Positions 50,472-58,690 of a stretch of DNA of 64,000 nucleotides are shown here, piece by piece; position 1 is the stretch's first letter, and each line of letters begins with the position of its first letter. Under the pieces are notes generated by a model, which was given only the letters and a program-made list of their open reading frames with translations, did not search any database and had not been told where the DNA came from. Source of the DNA: Mucilaginibacter pedocola (lineage in GTDB: Bacteria > Bacteroidota > Bacteroidia > Sphingobacteriales > Sphingobacteriaceae). The stretch covers positions 1-64,000 of the forward strand of contig NZ_MBTF01000002.1 of assembly GCF_002013915.1 (NCBI RefSeq), read 5' to 3'. The position numbers and the translations under genes were made by a program.

Positions 50472-51077
50472 ATGATTAACACCATCATATTCGACCTCGG
50501 GGCAGTACTTATCGACTGGAACCCCGATTATATGTACCGCAGCCTTTTTGCTGATGAACAGGAAATGCGCCACTTCCTGACAAATGTTGCTACAAGCGAC
50601 TGGAACGAAGAGCAGGATGCCGGGCGCTCGCTGCAGGAAGGTACTGACTGGCTTATTGCCAAACACCCCGAGCACGAGGCGAACATTCGTGCATTTTACG
50701 GGCGATGGATAGAGATGCTGGGCGATGCTTTTGAGGGAACCGTGGAGGTTTTTAAAGAACTTAAAGAAAGCGGCAAATACAAAATATACGCGCTCACCAA
50801 TTGGTCGGCAGAAACGTTCCCTATGGCGCAACAAAAATTTGAGTTTTTGAGCTGGTTCGATGGCACTGTGGTATCGGGTACCGAAAAAATGCGCAAGCCC
50901 ACACCGGCGTTCTATCAGATATTGTTAGACAGGTATAATGTAGTACCCGAAGAATCGCTGTTTATCGACGACAATTACCGCAATATCCTCGCGGCAGAAA
51001 AAATGGGCATAAATTGTATACATTTTACTTCTCCGGAGAAATTGAGAGGGGAGTTAACAACGCTTGGTTTATTATAG
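50472..51077 (+). CDS. HAD-superfamily phosphatase, YihX-like
   Basis: This 201-residue hydrolase has motif I in TIIFDLGAVLIDW, with D8 as nucleophile and a DLG pattern as in YihX-type enzymes. Motif II is ALTNWS, motif III the lysine in KMRKPTPAFY, and motif IV FIDDNYRNI. YihX acts on glucose-1-phosphate in E. coli, but HAD substrates cannot be read from sequence. It is next to the TA pair and divergent from it. Confidence 0.88.
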   Translation: MINTIIFDLGAVLIDWNPDYMYRSLFADEQEMRHFLTNVATSDWNEEQDAGRSLQEGTDWLIAKHPEHEANIRAFYGRWIEMLGDAFEGTVEVFKELKESGKYKIYALTNWSAETFPMAQQKFEFLSWFDGTVVSGTEKMRKPTPAFYQILLDRYNVVPEESLFIDDNYRNILAAEKMGINCIHFTSPEKLRGELTTLGLL

Positions 51078-51086
51078 TCACTCTTT

Positions 51087-51264
51087 AACCACAGAGAACA
51101 CAGAGAAGAACCACAGAGATTCACAGAGCTTTGCAAAATCATTATCAAGTATTCATAAAAGAGTGTCGGCTTTCTTCTTTGCGGCTTGGCGTCTTTGCGC
51201 GATAGATATAACGACTAAAACAACTCTGTGAACCTCTGCGTAAAACTCCGCGTCCTCTGCGGTT
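51087..51264. repeat. 178-bp palindromic repeat, CGCAGAGG type
   Basis: Arms 51087-51128 and 51224-51264 are imperfectly complementary (AACCACAGAGAACACAGAG outermost). The 95-nt loop contains a further CTTTGCGGCTTGGCGTCTTT motif at about 51176-51195. Same class as 9007-9171. Confidence 0.85.
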
Positions 51265-51285
51265 AAAAATAACGTCAATAATAGC

Positions 51286-51317
51286 AAAGCCCCATGGATA
51301 TTACTCCACGGGGCTTT
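51286..51317. terminator. Terminator at the convergent end of the HAD and TonB receptor genes
   Basis: AAAGCCCC (51286-51293) pairs with GGGGCTTT (51310-51317), with a further TGG/CCA pair inside. It is 24 bp from the receptor stop codon. T-tracts are modest on both strands. Confidence 0.6.
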
Positions 51318-51340
51318 TGCTTATCTAATTGTTGTTTTGG

Positions 51341-53644
51341 CTATTTATTAGTACCGAACGGCAGGTAAAAACCGAAGGTGATATTACGTCCCGGATTCCA
51401 AACACCGAAGGTTGGGTCTTCCTGGCTGTAGCGGCCGGGCCTTAAGCGGCTAAGGGCATCGTAGTAGCGTTTGTTGGTTAAGTTATTGCCCGATACATAA
51501 ACTTTAAGCGGCTGCGCACCCAGTTTAAATGTTGCACCTATACCGGCGTTCACTAACGTATAGGCAGCAGTTGGTGTTTCGAAGGTGGCATCTACGCGGC
51601 TTTGTTTAAAGTAATTGTCGATGCCTGCTGAGATATAAAAATCGTGCACGCCTTTTACTTTTGGCTCAAAACGCAGGGAGTTATGCAATACACCCGCAGG
51701 TATCAGCGGCAGCGGCCTGTCGAACGAGCGGTTTTGTGCGCGGGTGTAGCTAAAGGTATTCTCGAAGTGCAGGAACGATACCGGGTGCAGGGTTAAGTTA
51801 CCTTCAAAACCATACAGGTTAGCATTTACCTGCCCGTAGCGGTACACATCAAAGCTTCGCGGCAGGCCGGTACTTTCTTCGGTTACAGTTATCTGTTCGT
51901 TATTGTTGTTTGATGCGTAGATGTAGTTGTGTATATAGTTCTCGTAAATGCCGAAGCTACCGGTAACAAATCCCGAACCGTACTCTAAAGTTGCATCCGC
52001 CTGGTAGCTGCGCTCGGGTGATAGGTTTCCGCTGCCTACTTCGTAACGGTTGGTTCCCTCGTGTACACCGTTAGAACCTAACTCGGCAGGGTTTGGTGCG
52101 CGGAAGGCGGAACCCGCATTAGCTTTAAAGCTCAACACATCGTTAAAAATATGGGTATAACCCAAAGCACCGCTCACGTTCGAGAATTTGTTATCGAAGC
52201 CTGTGAATACTTCCTCGCCATCTAAGGTGAGTTGTTTGCCTTTGTTTTGAATGTAATCGAACCTTAAGCCTGCGCTAAAAGTATTTTGGTCCCAGGTCTT
52301 TTTCACATAACCGAATGCACCGGTGCTGTATTCATCATAAGCAGGCACTAATACTTCTTCGCCTTTGTTTACGCTATGCCCCAGGCTTGCGCTGATACCG
52401 AATACCGGGCGCCAGCCATTAAAATCGTGCAGGTAATATTTAGCATCCAACGAGTAGGTGTTCAGGTCGAAGAACAACGATGGGTCGGGGCTGTTCTCCA
52501 ATTCGCGGCGCTGGTTCTTTTGAAAACCAAGGTCGAGTTTCAATGAATTGCTGCCCATAATAAAGTTGTTATTCAGCGCCAGTTTATAATGGCGTATATC
52601 CTGCCTTGGGTAATCTAATGTACGGCTGGTAGAGTTGCTGTACAGCTCGTCGCCCGGCTCTGCATCAAAAAAGCCGATGTTGTTTTTGTAGTAAGAGAAG
52701 TTTAAGTGCGAATAACCCCAGGCTTTATTTACGCCCAGCATACCGTTAAAGTCGGTTTGGTTAAAGCCACTATTGATAAGATAGCCGTCCGGTGTTTTAA
52801 AGCCATGTGCATTTTGGTAAGTACCGCGCCCGCGCCATACAAAGCCATTTTCGTTACCGGCAAGCATCAACGATGTATTGGTAAGCCCGCTGTTGGTAGA
52901 GTAGCTGCTCAGCACTTCGCCTTTTATATTGCCTTCGGCGGGAGATGCCGGGTCTATAATGTTAATAACACCACCCAAGGCATCCGAGCCATACATTAAC
53001 GATGCCGCGCCGCGCAATACTTCTACGCGTTCGGCCTGGTTTTGGTCTATCTCTATACCGTGCTCGTCGCCAAATTGCTGGCCTTGTTGTTTCACGCCAT
53101 CGCTCAGCGTAACCACACGGTTGTAGCTTAAACCGCGGATAACCGGTTTAGAAATGGCTTGGCTGGTGGTTATCTGGCTAACACCGGGTGCCACGCGTGT
53201 TAGTGCGTCGATAAGGTTGGTAGCGCCGCTTTGCAGCTGGTCTTTTGTAACTACTGTTGCCGATGTACTATTGTTGCGGCTGCTGGCGGTAATAGGAGTA
53301 CCGGTTATTACCACCTCATGCTGCTCAACCACACTGGCTTGCATTGCAAAAACCAAAGGGGTAGTAGAAGCAAAATCAATAGTTTGGGTAATGGTTTTGT
53401 AGCTAAGGTATTGCACCTGCACCACATAGCGCCCTTTAGTAGGCACCGAGCGGAAGGTAAATTCGCCATTGGCGTTAGTAGCAACAGATACATGCAGTTC
53501 GGGGATGCTTACCACGGCACCAATTAGGGTCTCGTTAGTTTTGGCATCAATAACTTTACCTTTAATGGTATTAAAATCGGCAGCGCTGGCCGTAAATTGT
53601 ATAAACAGGAGTAAAAAGCAGCTGATAATGAGCTTTAGTTTCAT
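51341..53644 (-). CDS. TonB-dependent outer-membrane receptor (metal-type)
   Basis: A 767-residue receptor starting MKLKLIISCFLLLFIQFTASA. It has an N-terminal carboxypeptidase-like beta-sandwich (about 27-105, GKVIDAKTNETLIGAVV), a TonB box-like EVVITGTP, a plug (about 120-240, KPVIRGLSYNRVVTLSDGVKQ...RVEVLRGAASLMYGSDALGGVINII) and a barrel ending in aromatic-rich ITFGFYLPFG. The plug's IRGL...LSDGV and EHGIEIDQ stretch resembles zinc/copper receptors of the ZnuD group. The Cys/His-rich protein upstream supports metal uptake, but the substrate is inferred. The start is placed at 53644; the longer frame lacks a signal peptide. Confidence 0.88.
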   Translation of the reverse strand: MKLKLIISCFLLLFIQFTASAADFNTIKGKVIDAKTNETLIGAVVSIPELHVSVATNANGEFTFRSVPTKGRYVVQVQYLSYKTITQTIDFASTTPLVFAMQASVVEQHEVVITGTPITASSRNNSTSATVVTKDQLQSGATNLIDALTRVAPGVSQITTSQAISKPVIRGLSYNRVVTLSDGVKQQGQQFGDEHGIEIDQNQAERVEVLRGAASLMYGSDALGGVINIIDPASPAEGNIKGEVLSSYSTNSGLTNTSLMLAGNENGFVWRGRGTYQNAHGFKTPDGYLINSGFNQTDFNGMLGVNKAWGYSHLNFSYYKNNIGFFDAEPGDELYSNSTSRTLDYPRQDIRHYKLALNNNFIMGSNSLKLDLGFQKNQRRELENSPDPSLFFDLNTYSLDAKYYLHDFNGWRPVFGISASLGHSVNKGEEVLVPAYDEYSTGAFGYVKKTWDQNTFSAGLRFDYIQNKGKQLTLDGEEVFTGFDNKFSNVSGALGYTHIFNDVLSFKANAGSAFRAPNPAELGSNGVHEGTNRYEVGSGNLSPERSYQADATLEYGSGFVTGSFGIYENYIHNYIYASNNNNEQITVTEESTGLPRSFDVYRYGQVNANLYGFEGNLTLHPVSFLHFENTFSYTRAQNRSFDRPLPLIPAGVLHNSLRFEPKVKGVHDFYISAGIDNYFKQSRVDATFETPTAAYTLVNAGIGATFKLGAQPLKVYVSGNNLTNKRYYDALSRLRPGRYSQEDPTFGVWNPGRNITFGFYLPFGTNK

Positions 53645-53708
53645 AATAAAAATCTTAAAAAAATACGGTAAAATGCCACGTAAAGCGGCGTTGGATAAGA
53701 ATAGCTTA

Positions 53709-54044
53709 TTATGAAGCCAAAGGAGGTGCGCGCCCTGCTGCCAGGATGAGGGCAATGCTGGTAAAGTTATATACCGGCGATATAAAGTGGGCTTCGGTAG
53801 TAACCAAAGTATGCATATAAGCCACCTCGCCGGTTACGTCCATTGCTGCATGGTGCATGCTGTCGCACACCTCGCACTTTTCTTTTACAATAGTGTGGGC
53901 CGCTTTTTGGCAATCGTGGTTTTTTACCGAGGCGTGGATGTTTTTTACCTGGTTATGCTGGTGGGCATATACCATATACTGGCCGGTAACAAAGCTTAGC
54001 AGCAATGCCCAGGCGCAAACGATATGGTAAATATTTTTTTTCAC
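53709..54044 (-). CDS. Cys/His-rich small exported protein upstream of the TonB receptor
   Basis: About 111 residues from a GTG at 54044. A signal peptide-like helix (IVCAWALLLSFVTGQYMVYA) is followed by a His/Cys-rich segment (AHQHNQVKNIHASVKNHDCQ, then KEKCEVCDSMHHAAM) with a CxxC pair. This could bind zinc or copper. A second hydrophobic stretch, SIALILAAG, lies at the C-terminus. The GTG start fits a -7 box at 54083-54076; the TTG at 54068 would leave almost no leader. It is 64 bp upstream of the receptor gene and likely in its operon. No named family recognised. Confidence 0.65.
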   Translation of the reverse strand: MKKNIYHIVCAWALLLSFVTGQYMVYAHQHNQVKNIHASVKNHDCQKAAHTIVKEKCEVCDSMHHAAMDVTGEVAYMHTLVTTEAHFISPVYNFTSIALILAAGRAPPLAS

Positions 54045-54075
54045 AGCAATACAGTATGCTATTAGCAATTTTGTG

Positions 54076-54083
54076 CAAAGCTA
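54076..54083 (-). promoter_or_regulatory. -7 box TAGCTTTG for the receptor operon
   Basis: An exact TAnnTTTG match on the minus strand, 31 nt before the GTG start of the Cys/His-rich gene. Confidence 0.55.
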
Positions 54084-54170
54084 AATAATAATATGTTAAC
54101 GCAGCGTTCGGCACGTAACAATATTGTTAATTGGACACAATGATGGCAATTTTAAACACGGCATACTGCT

Positions 54171-54178
54171 TATATTTG
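54171..54178 (+). promoter_or_regulatory. -7 box TATATTTG directly before an ATG
   Basis: An exact TAnnTTTG match, only 5 nt upstream of the start codon at 54184, which suggests a leaderless transcript. Confidence 0.55.
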
Positions 54179-54183
54179 CCGTT

Positions 54184-54528
54184 ATGAAACCCGCCGAAAT
54201 AAACCAAAAGTTCGCCGAATTACAGGATAAAATAGCCACCGACTTTGATAACGAAAAGCCCGACCTTAAAGTACTGCTATTTTTAATTGGCGTGCAGGAG
54301 CTGGGTAAAGGCCCCCGCAAATTCAGCAAACGGCAAAAGGAAGAACTGATGCACATAGCAAATTGCAAGCTGTTTAGCCAAATGGGCTTTTACGAATTGG
54401 AAGGGCAGGACCAGGACGGCTGGCCGCACTGGAAACTGGTGAAACCCATCCCAAATTACACTTTGCTGGAGCAGGAGATGCTCATCAAATCGTTAATAGT
54501 TACCTACTTTGAGGAGAACGGGTATTAG
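54184..54528 (+). CDS. Conserved hypothetical protein
   Basis: A 114-residue soluble protein starting MKPAEINQKFAELQDKIATDFDNEKPDLKVLLFLIGVQELG. A charged helical N-terminal half is followed by a Lys-rich turn (FSKRQKEELMHIANCKLFSQMGFYELEGQ) and a terminal KPIPNYTLLEQEMLIKSLIVTYFEENG. I recognise no domain. The start at 54184 is supported by the promoter 5 nt upstream, which falls inside the longer frame from 54124. Confidence 0.7.
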   Translation: MKPAEINQKFAELQDKIATDFDNEKPDLKVLLFLIGVQELGKGPRKFSKRQKEELMHIANCKLFSQMGFYELEGQDQDGWPHWKLVKPIPNYTLLEQEMLIKSLIVTYFEENGY

Positions 54529-54534
54529 TTTTTT

Positions 54535-54645
54535 AAAGTTGAAAAAGTTGGAGCGGTTGGAAGACAACCGGCAACATCTTATCTTTAACGTACGGTACAA
54601 TTAAACAGCTTCGCAACTTTTATAACATCTCCAACCTTTACAACC
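54535..54645. repeat. Palindromic repeat before the cyclophilin gene
   Basis: Arms at about 54535-54563 and 54614-54645 share AAAGTTG, GTTGGAG and complementary CTCCAAC words. The right arm ends 3 nt before the ATG. A TATCTTTA -7-like box (54580-54587) lies in the loop. Confidence 0.7.
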
Positions 54646-54648
54646 TAC

Positions 54649-55350
54649 ATGAAGAAACTCTATATTTTAACATTCCTGCTTTTTGTGGCTTGCATTGGCT
54701 TCGCCAAACCGCCTAAAAACCAATACGTTCGCATCCGTACCAGCTATGGCGATTGTATTATCAGGCTGTATAACGAGACACCTATGCATCGCGATAACTT
54801 TGTAAAACTCACCAAACAAGGCTTTTATAACGGCACGCTGTTCCATCGGGTAATACAGAACTTTATGATACAGGGCGGCGACCCCGATTCTCGCGATACC
54901 ACTAAAGCCAAACCCGGTGCCGAACTGGGCAATGGCGATGTGAAGTACACCATACCCGCAGAGTTTAGGGATAGCCTGTTCCACAAGCGGGGGGTATTGG
55001 CGGCAGCGCGGGACGATAACCCCAAAAAGGCTTCGAGCGGTTGCCAATTCTACATTGTAGAGGGCAAGCGCTTTACACCCGGCAGGTTAGATACGTTGGA
55101 AAACACACGCCTTAAGGGCCGCAAAATACCCGCTTGGCAACGCGATATTTACACCACCGTTGGCGGCGCACCGCACCTCGACCAAAACTATACCGTATAT
55201 GGCGAAGTGGTTACAGGCATTGACATGGTAGACCGCATAGCCGCCGTTAAAAAAGACGAACGCGACCGCCCAACTACCAATGTACCCATGACGGTGGAAG
55301 TGCTCAGCAAAAGCGAGTGTAAACAGTTAGATAAAATACTGGGTATATAG
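54649..55350 (+). CDS. Exported cyclophilin-type peptidyl-prolyl isomerase
   Basis: This 233-residue protein has a signal peptide (MKKLYILTFLLFVACIGFAKP), so it works in the periplasm as a folding helper. The cyclophilin core has TSYGDCIIRLYNETPMHRDNFVKL, LFHRVIQNFMIQGGDPDSRD, the glutamine-rich GCQFYIVEGK and TVYGEVVTGIDMVDRI. An insert of about 30 residues after VEGKRFTPGRLD is typical of Bacteroidota members. Confidence 0.93.
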   Translation: MKKLYILTFLLFVACIGFAKPPKNQYVRIRTSYGDCIIRLYNETPMHRDNFVKLTKQGFYNGTLFHRVIQNFMIQGGDPDSRDTTKAKPGAELGNGDVKYTIPAEFRDSLFHKRGVLAAARDDNPKKASSGCQFYIVEGKRFTPGRLDTLENTRLKGRKIPAWQRDIYTTVGGAPHLDQNYTVYGEVVTGIDMVDRIAAVKKDERDRPTTNVPMTVEVLSKSECKQLDKILGI

Positions 55351-55351
55351 G

Positions 55352-55470
55352 CTAAGCCCCCCAGCCTCCGCTGGTGAGCGGAGGAGCTTTTGATTAGCAA
55401 TAAGGATTTGAATATTTAATAACACGCCTTCGGCTTCTGTTCCCCCTTCAGGGGGGTAGGGGGCTTGAGC
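55352..55470. repeat. CCCCCTTCAGGGGGG palindrome before xth
   Basis: Left arm 55352-55388 (AAGCCCCCCAGCCTCCGCTG...) and right arm 55436-55470 are imperfectly complementary. The right arm ends 9 nt before the xth ATG and is not translated, unlike those in comB and thrB. Confidence 0.8.
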
Positions 55471-55479
55471 TACAGGACT

Positions 55480-56247
55480 ATGAAAATCATCACCTATAAC
55501 GTAAACGGCATTCGTTCTGCCATTAATAAAAACTGGCTGGCCTGGCTGCAGGCTACCGATGCCGATGTGGTGTGCCTGCAGGAAATAAAGGCAACACCCG
55601 ATGTGCTTACCGACCTTGGCCTTGTTGATGCCATGGGTTACCAGCACTACTGGTTCCCGGCAGAAAAAAAGGGTTATAGCGGCACTGCAATTTTTACCAA
55701 GATGTTGCCCAAACACGTAGAATACGGCTGCGGCATTGCTGATTTTGACAAGGAAGGCCGCTGCATTCGTGTAGATTTTGAAGAGGTATCGGTAATGAGC
55801 GTTTACTTCCCGTCTGGCTCCAGTGGCGACGAGCGTCAGGTATTCAAATACCGTTTCCTGGATGAGTTCGGTAAATACCTAACCCTGCTAAAAGTAGAGC
55901 ACCCGAACCTGGTAGTGTGTGGTGATTATAACATTTGCCACAAAGCCATTGATATCCACAACCCAAAATCAAACGCCAACTCATCAGGCTTTTTGCCCGA
56001 AGAACGCGAATGGATGGAGAACTTTATCGAATCGGGCTTTATAGATACTTTCCGCCATGTAAACAAAGAGCCGCACAATTACACCTGGTGGAGTTTCCGC
56101 GCCGGGGCACGCGGCAAGAATTTGGGCTGGCGTATAGATTATGCAATGGCAAGTAAAGAGCTGGAGGGCAACATTAAACGCGCTGCCATATTGCCCGAAG
56201 CAAAACACTCGGACCATTGCCCGGTATTGTTGGAGTTGGAGTTTTAA
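55480..56247 (+). CDS. xth: Exodeoxyribonuclease III
   Basis: A 255-residue AP endonuclease of the EEP superfamily for base-excision repair. It starts MKIITYNVNGIRSAINKNW and has CLQEIKA (metal Glu), CGDYNICHKAIDIHNPKSN, the WWSFRAGARGKNLGWRIDY block and SDHCPVLLELE. The start at 55480 is preferred over the upstream TTG because the family begins MKIITYNVNG. Confidence 0.95.
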   Translation: MKIITYNVNGIRSAINKNWLAWLQATDADVVCLQEIKATPDVLTDLGLVDAMGYQHYWFPAEKKGYSGTAIFTKMLPKHVEYGCGIADFDKEGRCIRVDFEEVSVMSVYFPSGSSGDERQVFKYRFLDEFGKYLTLLKVEHPNLVVCGDYNICHKAIDIHNPKSNANSSGFLPEEREWMENFIESGFIDTFRHVNKEPHNYTWWSFRAGARGKNLGWRIDYAMASKELEGNIKRAAILPEAKHSDHCPVLLELEF

Positions 56248-56273
56248 GCCCCCTAACCCCCTGAAGGGGGAAC
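56245..56273. repeat. CCCCCTGAAGGGGG repeat after xth
   Basis: A single arm of the palindromic class seen at 40068-40162, 47045-47207 and 55352-55470, itself self-complementary (CCCCCTGAAGGGGG). It overlaps the xth stop codon. Confidence 0.75.
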
Positions 56274-56292
56274 AAAATATTAAATTTAGCTT

Positions 56293-57915
56293 ATGCAATT
56301 ATCAAAGTATTACGTTTCGGCCCTATTGCTCATCGCGGGTTTATCCGCCAATGCCCAACAGCTTGGTTCAACTATCGATGTTCAGCATTACAGGTTCGCC
56401 CTGCAACTGAATGATGCCGATAACAATATTAAAGGCAACGCCACGGTGACGGCCAAATTTCTGCAGGCTGCCAATACTTTCAGCCTCGATCTGAAAAAAA
56501 AGAATGCCGATGGAAAAGGAATGGTGGTGTCATCTGTAACGGAATTAGGAAAAGCCCTGAAATTTACACAGGATAGCAACCGCCTTATCATCACCGCAAA
56601 AGCCAAAGCGGGTAGCCTGCACAGCTATGTCATCAAATACAGTGGCGTACCCACCGATGGGCTTATCATATCTACCAATAACTATGGGCACCGAACTTTT
56701 TTTGGCGATAACTGGCCAAACCGCGCCCACAACTGGCTGCCTTGTGCAGACCATCCGTCGGATAAAGCTACCGTTGATTTTATTGTTACAGCTCCCGCCC
56801 ATTACGGCGTTATTGCCAATGGGGCTAAGGTGAAAGAGCAAACACTTCCCGGCAAACTGAAGTTGACACACTGGAGCGAAAAAGCCCCAATATCCACCAA
56901 AGTAATGGTAATAGGCGCTGCCGATTTTGCTATAGACCATACCGGCGACGTTAACGGCATCCCGGTTTATGCTTATGTGTTTCCGGAGGATAAGGATACC
57001 GGCTTTAAAAGCTATACCTATGCCAAAGAGATATTGCCTTACTTCATTAAAAACGTTGGGGCTTTTGCCTACGAGAAATTGGCCAATGTGCAATCGAAAA
57101 CCATATTCGGCGGTATGGAGAATGCCAGCTGTATTTTTTATTTCGAAGAATCGGTAAAGAGCAAAACCGTTGAAGAGCTGATGGCACACGAGATAGCCCA
57201 CCAATGGTTCGGCGATGCCGCCAGCGAAAAAAGCTGGCCAAACCTCTGGCTAAGTGAAGGTTTTGCTACCTACATGACCAACCTGTACATCGAAAGTAAA
57301 TACGGAGCTGAGAAACTAAAAGAACGACTGGACATAGACCGCAGACAAATAATCGATTTTGAGAAAAAGCGGTTTACTCCGGTTGTAGACACTGCTGTGA
57401 AAGATAATTATATGCAATTACTCAATACCAATAGTTATCAAAAAGGTGGTTGGGTACTGCATATGCTTCGCCGCAAACTGGGGGATGAATTGTTTTGGAA
57501 AGGTATCCGCAGCTATTACGCGCTATATAAAAACAAAAATGCCGATACCGACGACTTACGACGTGCCATGGAGCAAGCAAGCGGTGTAGATCTGAAACAG
57601 TTTTTTAAGCAATGGCTATACACAGCTGGCATACCGACTCTAATTATAAAGCAAACGCTTTTTAAAGACAGCAATAAGCTAACTATACAGGTAATTCAAA
57701 CACAGAAGAGCCTGTTCCAATTTCCGTTAGAATTTAAGGTAGGGGACAAAGTATTGCGAAAGGATATTAAAGACTATAGCACCGTTATAGAGCTCGAATC
57801 ATCAGATGCTGCGGCCATGGAACCCAATAGCAACCTGTTAGCAGATTTCGTTGATATGTCGATAGGAACAGTTGGGCAAGCTAATGGCGGCAGCTCTCAA
57901 AAATCTGGTCGTTAG
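56293..57915 (+). CDS. Exported M1-family zinc aminopeptidase
   Basis: A 540-residue protein with a signal peptide (cleavage near SANAQQ). It has the M1 N-terminal beta domain and the gluzincin core HEIAH at 299-303 with the third ligand E322 in LWLSEGFATY. The GGMENASCIFY motif stands for the family's GAMEN. It ends after about 200 residues of short C-terminal domain; the long helical domain of PepN is absent. It probably trims peptides in the periplasm. It follows xth on the same strand. Confidence 0.93.
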   Translation: MQLSKYYVSALLLIAGLSANAQQLGSTIDVQHYRFALQLNDADNNIKGNATVTAKFLQAANTFSLDLKKKNADGKGMVVSSVTELGKALKFTQDSNRLIITAKAKAGSLHSYVIKYSGVPTDGLIISTNNYGHRTFFGDNWPNRAHNWLPCADHPSDKATVDFIVTAPAHYGVIANGAKVKEQTLPGKLKLTHWSEKAPISTKVMVIGAADFAIDHTGDVNGIPVYAYVFPEDKDTGFKSYTYAKEILPYFIKNVGAFAYEKLANVQSKTIFGGMENASCIFYFEESVKSKTVEELMAHEIAHQWFGDAASEKSWPNLWLSEGFATYMTNLYIESKYGAEKLKERLDIDRRQIIDFEKKRFTPVVDTAVKDNYMQLLNTNSYQKGGWVLHMLRRKLGDELFWKGIRSYYALYKNKNADTDDLRRAMEQASGVDLKQFFKQWLYTAGIPTLIIKQTLFKDSNKLTIQVIQTQKSLFQFPLEFKVGDKVLRKDIKDYSTVIELESSDAAAMEPNSNLLADFVDMSIGTVGQANGGSSQKSGR

Positions 57916-57924
57916 ATAAACAAA

Positions 57925-57948
57925 AAAGCCTCCAAATCCGGAGGCTTT
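57925..57948 (-). terminator. Terminator of efp
   Basis: A perfect 9-bp stem (AAAGCCTCC with GGAGGCTTT) with a 6-nt loop and T-rich tail on the minus strand, 25 bp past the efp stop. It also sits at the end of the convergent M1 gene. Confidence 0.85.
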
Positions 57949-57973
57949 CGTATATACTGTCCTAATTTAACGC

Positions 57974-58537
57974 TTAACTTTTCACACGCTCTACATAAGC
58001 GCCGGTAGCGGTATCAACCTTTACTTTATCGCCAATGTTGATGAACAACGGCACTTTTATTTCGGCACCGGTTTCAACAGTGGCATTTTTCATAGCACCT
58101 GTTGAGGTATCGCCTTTTACCGCAGGCTCGGTGTAAGTAATTTCTAACTCGGCCGAACCGGGAATAGAACCCATGATAGCCTCATCACTTTCGAAAGCTA
58201 CGACAACGTTAGTGCCTTCTTTCAGGAATTTTATAGCGCTGCCAAATAATGTTTTCGGCACATTATGCTGATCGTAAGTATCATTATCCATTACTACTAA
58301 CGATTCGCCGTCTTCGTATAAATATTGGTAGTTGCTGGTTTCTACCCTTCTGATGTCAACCTCTTCATCCGTACGGAAACGGTATTCAACCAGTTTACCG
58401 CTCCTTACGTTGCGCATACGTGCCTGGTAAAACGCACGCAAGTTACCGGGGGTGCGGTGTAAAAATTCTTCTACCTGTACCAACTCCCCGTTGAAACGCA
58501 GGATGCTGCCATTCTTTATATCAGATGCTTTTGCCAT
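57974..58537 (-). CDS. efp: Elongation factor P, atypical tip residue
   Basis: EF-P relieves ribosome stalling at polyproline. The 187-residue protein has the KOW-like first domain, then the OB domains, with the family's conserved C-terminal GDKVKVDTATGAYVERV. In the tip loop the sequence reads HRTPGNLRAF, so N32 occupies the position of E. coli K34 / Pseudomonas R32, with R34 nearby. Neither the lysine nor arginine modification site is therefore in its normal place. No EpmA or EarP gene is in the window. Confidence 0.95.
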   Translation of the reverse strand: MAKASDIKNGSILRFNGELVQVEEFLHRTPGNLRAFYQARMRNVRSGKLVEYRFRTDEEVDIRRVETSNYQYLYEDGESLVVMDNDTYDQHNVPKTLFGSAIKFLKEGTNVVVAFESDEAIMGSIPGSAELEITYTEPAVKGDTSTGAMKNATVETGAEIKVPLFINIGDKVKVDTATGAYVERVKS

Positions 58538-58595
58538 AAGTAATTACAATTGAGGGGCAAAAATAAAAATTTGATGTGAGATTTGGAAGAGGGGG

Positions 58596-58690
58596 GTGTA
58601 GGTGAGTAGGGAGTGGTTGGTTGGGTGAATGGTTTTTGCTTGGGCGGCACCTACAACCACGCACCGCTTAACTATTCACCACGCACTAAC
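58596..58690. repeat. Palindromic repeat, GGTGAGTAGGGAGTGG type
   Basis: Arms at about 58596-58632 and 58650-58690 carry GGTTGGTTGGGTGAATGG-like and complementary TTAACTATTCACC words. The right arm overlaps the last codons of the ABC ATPase gene. Confidence 0.7.
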
